Shown: piece after piece, positions 6,304-7,479 of the stretch
Position numbering within the stretch: the stretch's first letter is position 1
Layout: each line of letters starts with the position of its first letter
NCBI GenBank assembly: GCA_946545105.1
Contig: CAMNMY010000035.1
Span: 1-7,479 of the forward strand
Source: an uncultured Clostridia bacterium
GTDB taxonomy: Bacteria; Bacillota_A; Clostridia; Christensenellales; UBA3700
Length of the DNA: 7,479 nt
Direction of reading: 5' to 3'
The notes under the pieces: generated by a model
What the model saw: the letters and a program-made list of their open reading frames with translations, nothing else
What the model was told of the DNA's origin: nothing
Database searches by the model: none
Made by a program: the position numbers and the translations under genes

Positions 6304-7479
6304 TATTTAGCACCTCCTTGTTGAGCACGTCTTGCAGCCATAATCTTACCTTTTGCAAGTGCGATACTTTGAACTAAAGAACGCTTTGCAGGGCAAACAT
6401 AAGTACAGCATCCGCAAGAGATGCAATTCATTACGCCACCAACTTTATCTGCGCTTTCGTAATCTCCAGCCAAAGTGAAGAAATCGATTTGCATAGGAAG
6501 TAAGTGCATAGGACATACTGATGCACATTTTCCGCAGTTGATACATGGTGTTGGATTTGATACATTAACATCTTTTGTTAATAGAGCAAGTAATCCTGAT
6601 GTTGTCTTTGTTGTATAGATATCTGTACTAATCATTGTAGGACCCATCATAGGACCGCCTTGAATTAGATATGCAGCATCATCTTTTAAACCACCGCAGA
6701 AGTTAACGATATCATCGATTCTAGTACCAATCTTAACTTTTAGGTTCATAGGTTGGTTGAATCCTTCACCAGAAACAGTCATAAATCTTTCATATAGAGG
6801 CTTGTTTAATTCAACAGCTTCGTATGTAGCATATGCTGTAGCCATATTCAAATCTACGATACCAGCATCTGATGGTAATTTGCCAAGAGGAACTTTTCTT
6901 CCTGTGCAGCAATAAATCAAATGCTTTTCTGAACCCATTGGGTATGCCTTCTTTAAAACTACAACAGTTAATTCTGGATCTTTACCAAACAATTCAATTG
7001 CATCTGGTTTATTGGCTTCGATACCAACAACGATATTTTTTACTTGAATTGCTTTAGCTAATAATTTAATACCTGCAATTACTTCTTGAGTTTTTTCTAG
7101 CATTAGTCTGTAGTCGCATGTTAAGTATGGCTCACATTCAGCACCATTGATAATCAAAGTATCAACTGGAGTCTTTGGAGATAACTTAACAATTGTAGGG
7201 AAGCCTGCGCCACCCATACCAACTAGACCGGCTTCTGCAATACGAGCCTTAATTGTTTCAGGCTCTCTGTCTGCTAATGGCTCTAAAACGACATCTTCGT
7301 ATTTAAAATCATTTTCGATTACGACGTGATCTATCAAAGCGCCATTTACGTTTCTGTGTTTTTCGATAGCAGTAACTGTACCAGATACAGAAGCGTAGAT
7401 GTTAGCTGAGACAAAACCGTCTGCTTTTCCTATAAGTTGACCTTGGAGAACCCTATCTCCTATGTTAACTACAGGAACC
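6303..7479 (-). CDS. rnfC: Rnf complex subunit RnfC, NADH/FMN and Fe-S subunit, 5'-truncated by window edge
   Basis: The peripheral cytoplasmic subunit where NAD+ is reduced. The frame runs open to the right edge: bases 7338-7478 encode 47 more residues (VPVVNIGDRV... GFVSANIYASVSGTV...) that match the biotinyl/lipoyl-like N-terminal region of RnfC. The TTG at 7337 is therefore an internal codon, and only about 40-55 N-terminal residues are missing. Downstream are the Gly-rich GLVGMGGAGFPT nucleotide/flavin-binding loop, INGAECEPYLTCDYRLM, a SLBB-like segment (about 6680-6780), and two [4Fe-4S] motifs: C-INC-GKC-ASVCP (bases 6513-6545) and C-ISC-GCC-TYVCP (6393-6425), together binding two clusters. 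It is the first visible gene of the operon; the promoter lies outside the window. Confidence 0.96.
   Translation of the reverse strand, partial: VPVVNIGDRVLQGQLIGKADGFVSANIYASVSGTVTAIEKHRNVNGALIDHVVIENDFKYEDVVLEPLADREPETIKARIAEAGLVGMGGAGFPTIVKLSPKTPVDTLIINGAECEPYLTCDYRLMLEKTQEVIAGIKLLAKAIQVKNIVVGIEANKPDAIELFGKDPELTVVVLKKAYPMGSEKHLIYCCTGRKVPLGKLPSDAGIVDLNMATAYATYEAVELNKPLYERFMTVSGEGFNQPMNLKVKIGTRIDDIVNFCGGLKDDAAYLIQGGPMMGPTMISTDIYTTKTTSGLLALLTKDVNVSNPTPCINCGKCASVCPMHLLPMQIDFFTLAGDYESADKVGGVMNCISCGCCTYVCPAKRSLVQSIALAKGKIMAARRAQQGGAK

Noticed and set aside
6303..7337. rnfC starting at the TTG at 7337
   Set aside because: The frame stays open to the window edge and the 47 upstream residues match the RnfC N-terminal region, so the TTG is an internal leucine codon.

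Overview
The window is a compact, AT-rich bacterial stretch with no gene-free interval longer than 69 bases. Protein families, a clostridial-type rnf gene order (C-D-G-E-A-B), strong AGGAGG ribosome binding sites and low GC all point to an anaerobic Bacillota (Firmicutes), plausibly a gut Clostridia or Erysipelotrichia-like species. The exact lineage cannot be fixed from the sequence alone. TGA is not read as sense in any gene here, so the genetic code looks standard.

Minus strand, 2539-7479: an Rnf operon transcribed right to left as rnfC (5' end outside the window), rnfD, rnfG, rnfE, rnfA, rnfB. Junctions run from a 1-nt overlap to a 12-nt gap. This is a membrane ferredoxin:NAD+ oxidoreductase coupling electron flow to Na+ or H+ translocation. 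The cofactor sites are visible: the RnfB and RnfC Fe-S cysteines, the paired RnfA/RnfE cysteines, and the flavinylation threonines of RnfG and RnfD.

Plus strand, 1-2499: the C-terminal three quarters of an ApbE-type FAD:protein FMN transferase, overlapped by 1 nt by a small membrane-anchored NusG domain II protein. After a 69-bp gap with a likely promoter comes a HipA-like kinase gene with no antitoxin partner. The ApbE enzyme is the expected maturase for RnfG and RnfD, so the two strands form one functional neighbourhood: Rnf subunits on one strand, their covalent-flavin installer on the other.

The two convergent units meet at 2500-2538, where a perfect 12-bp hairpin with T-rich tracts on both sides acts as a shared bidirectional terminator. 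I see no CRISPR array, RNA gene, insertion sequence, prophage or attachment site. Most of the window is recognisable core energy metabolism. The least explained parts are the orphan HipA-like kinase and the NusG domain II membrane protein.
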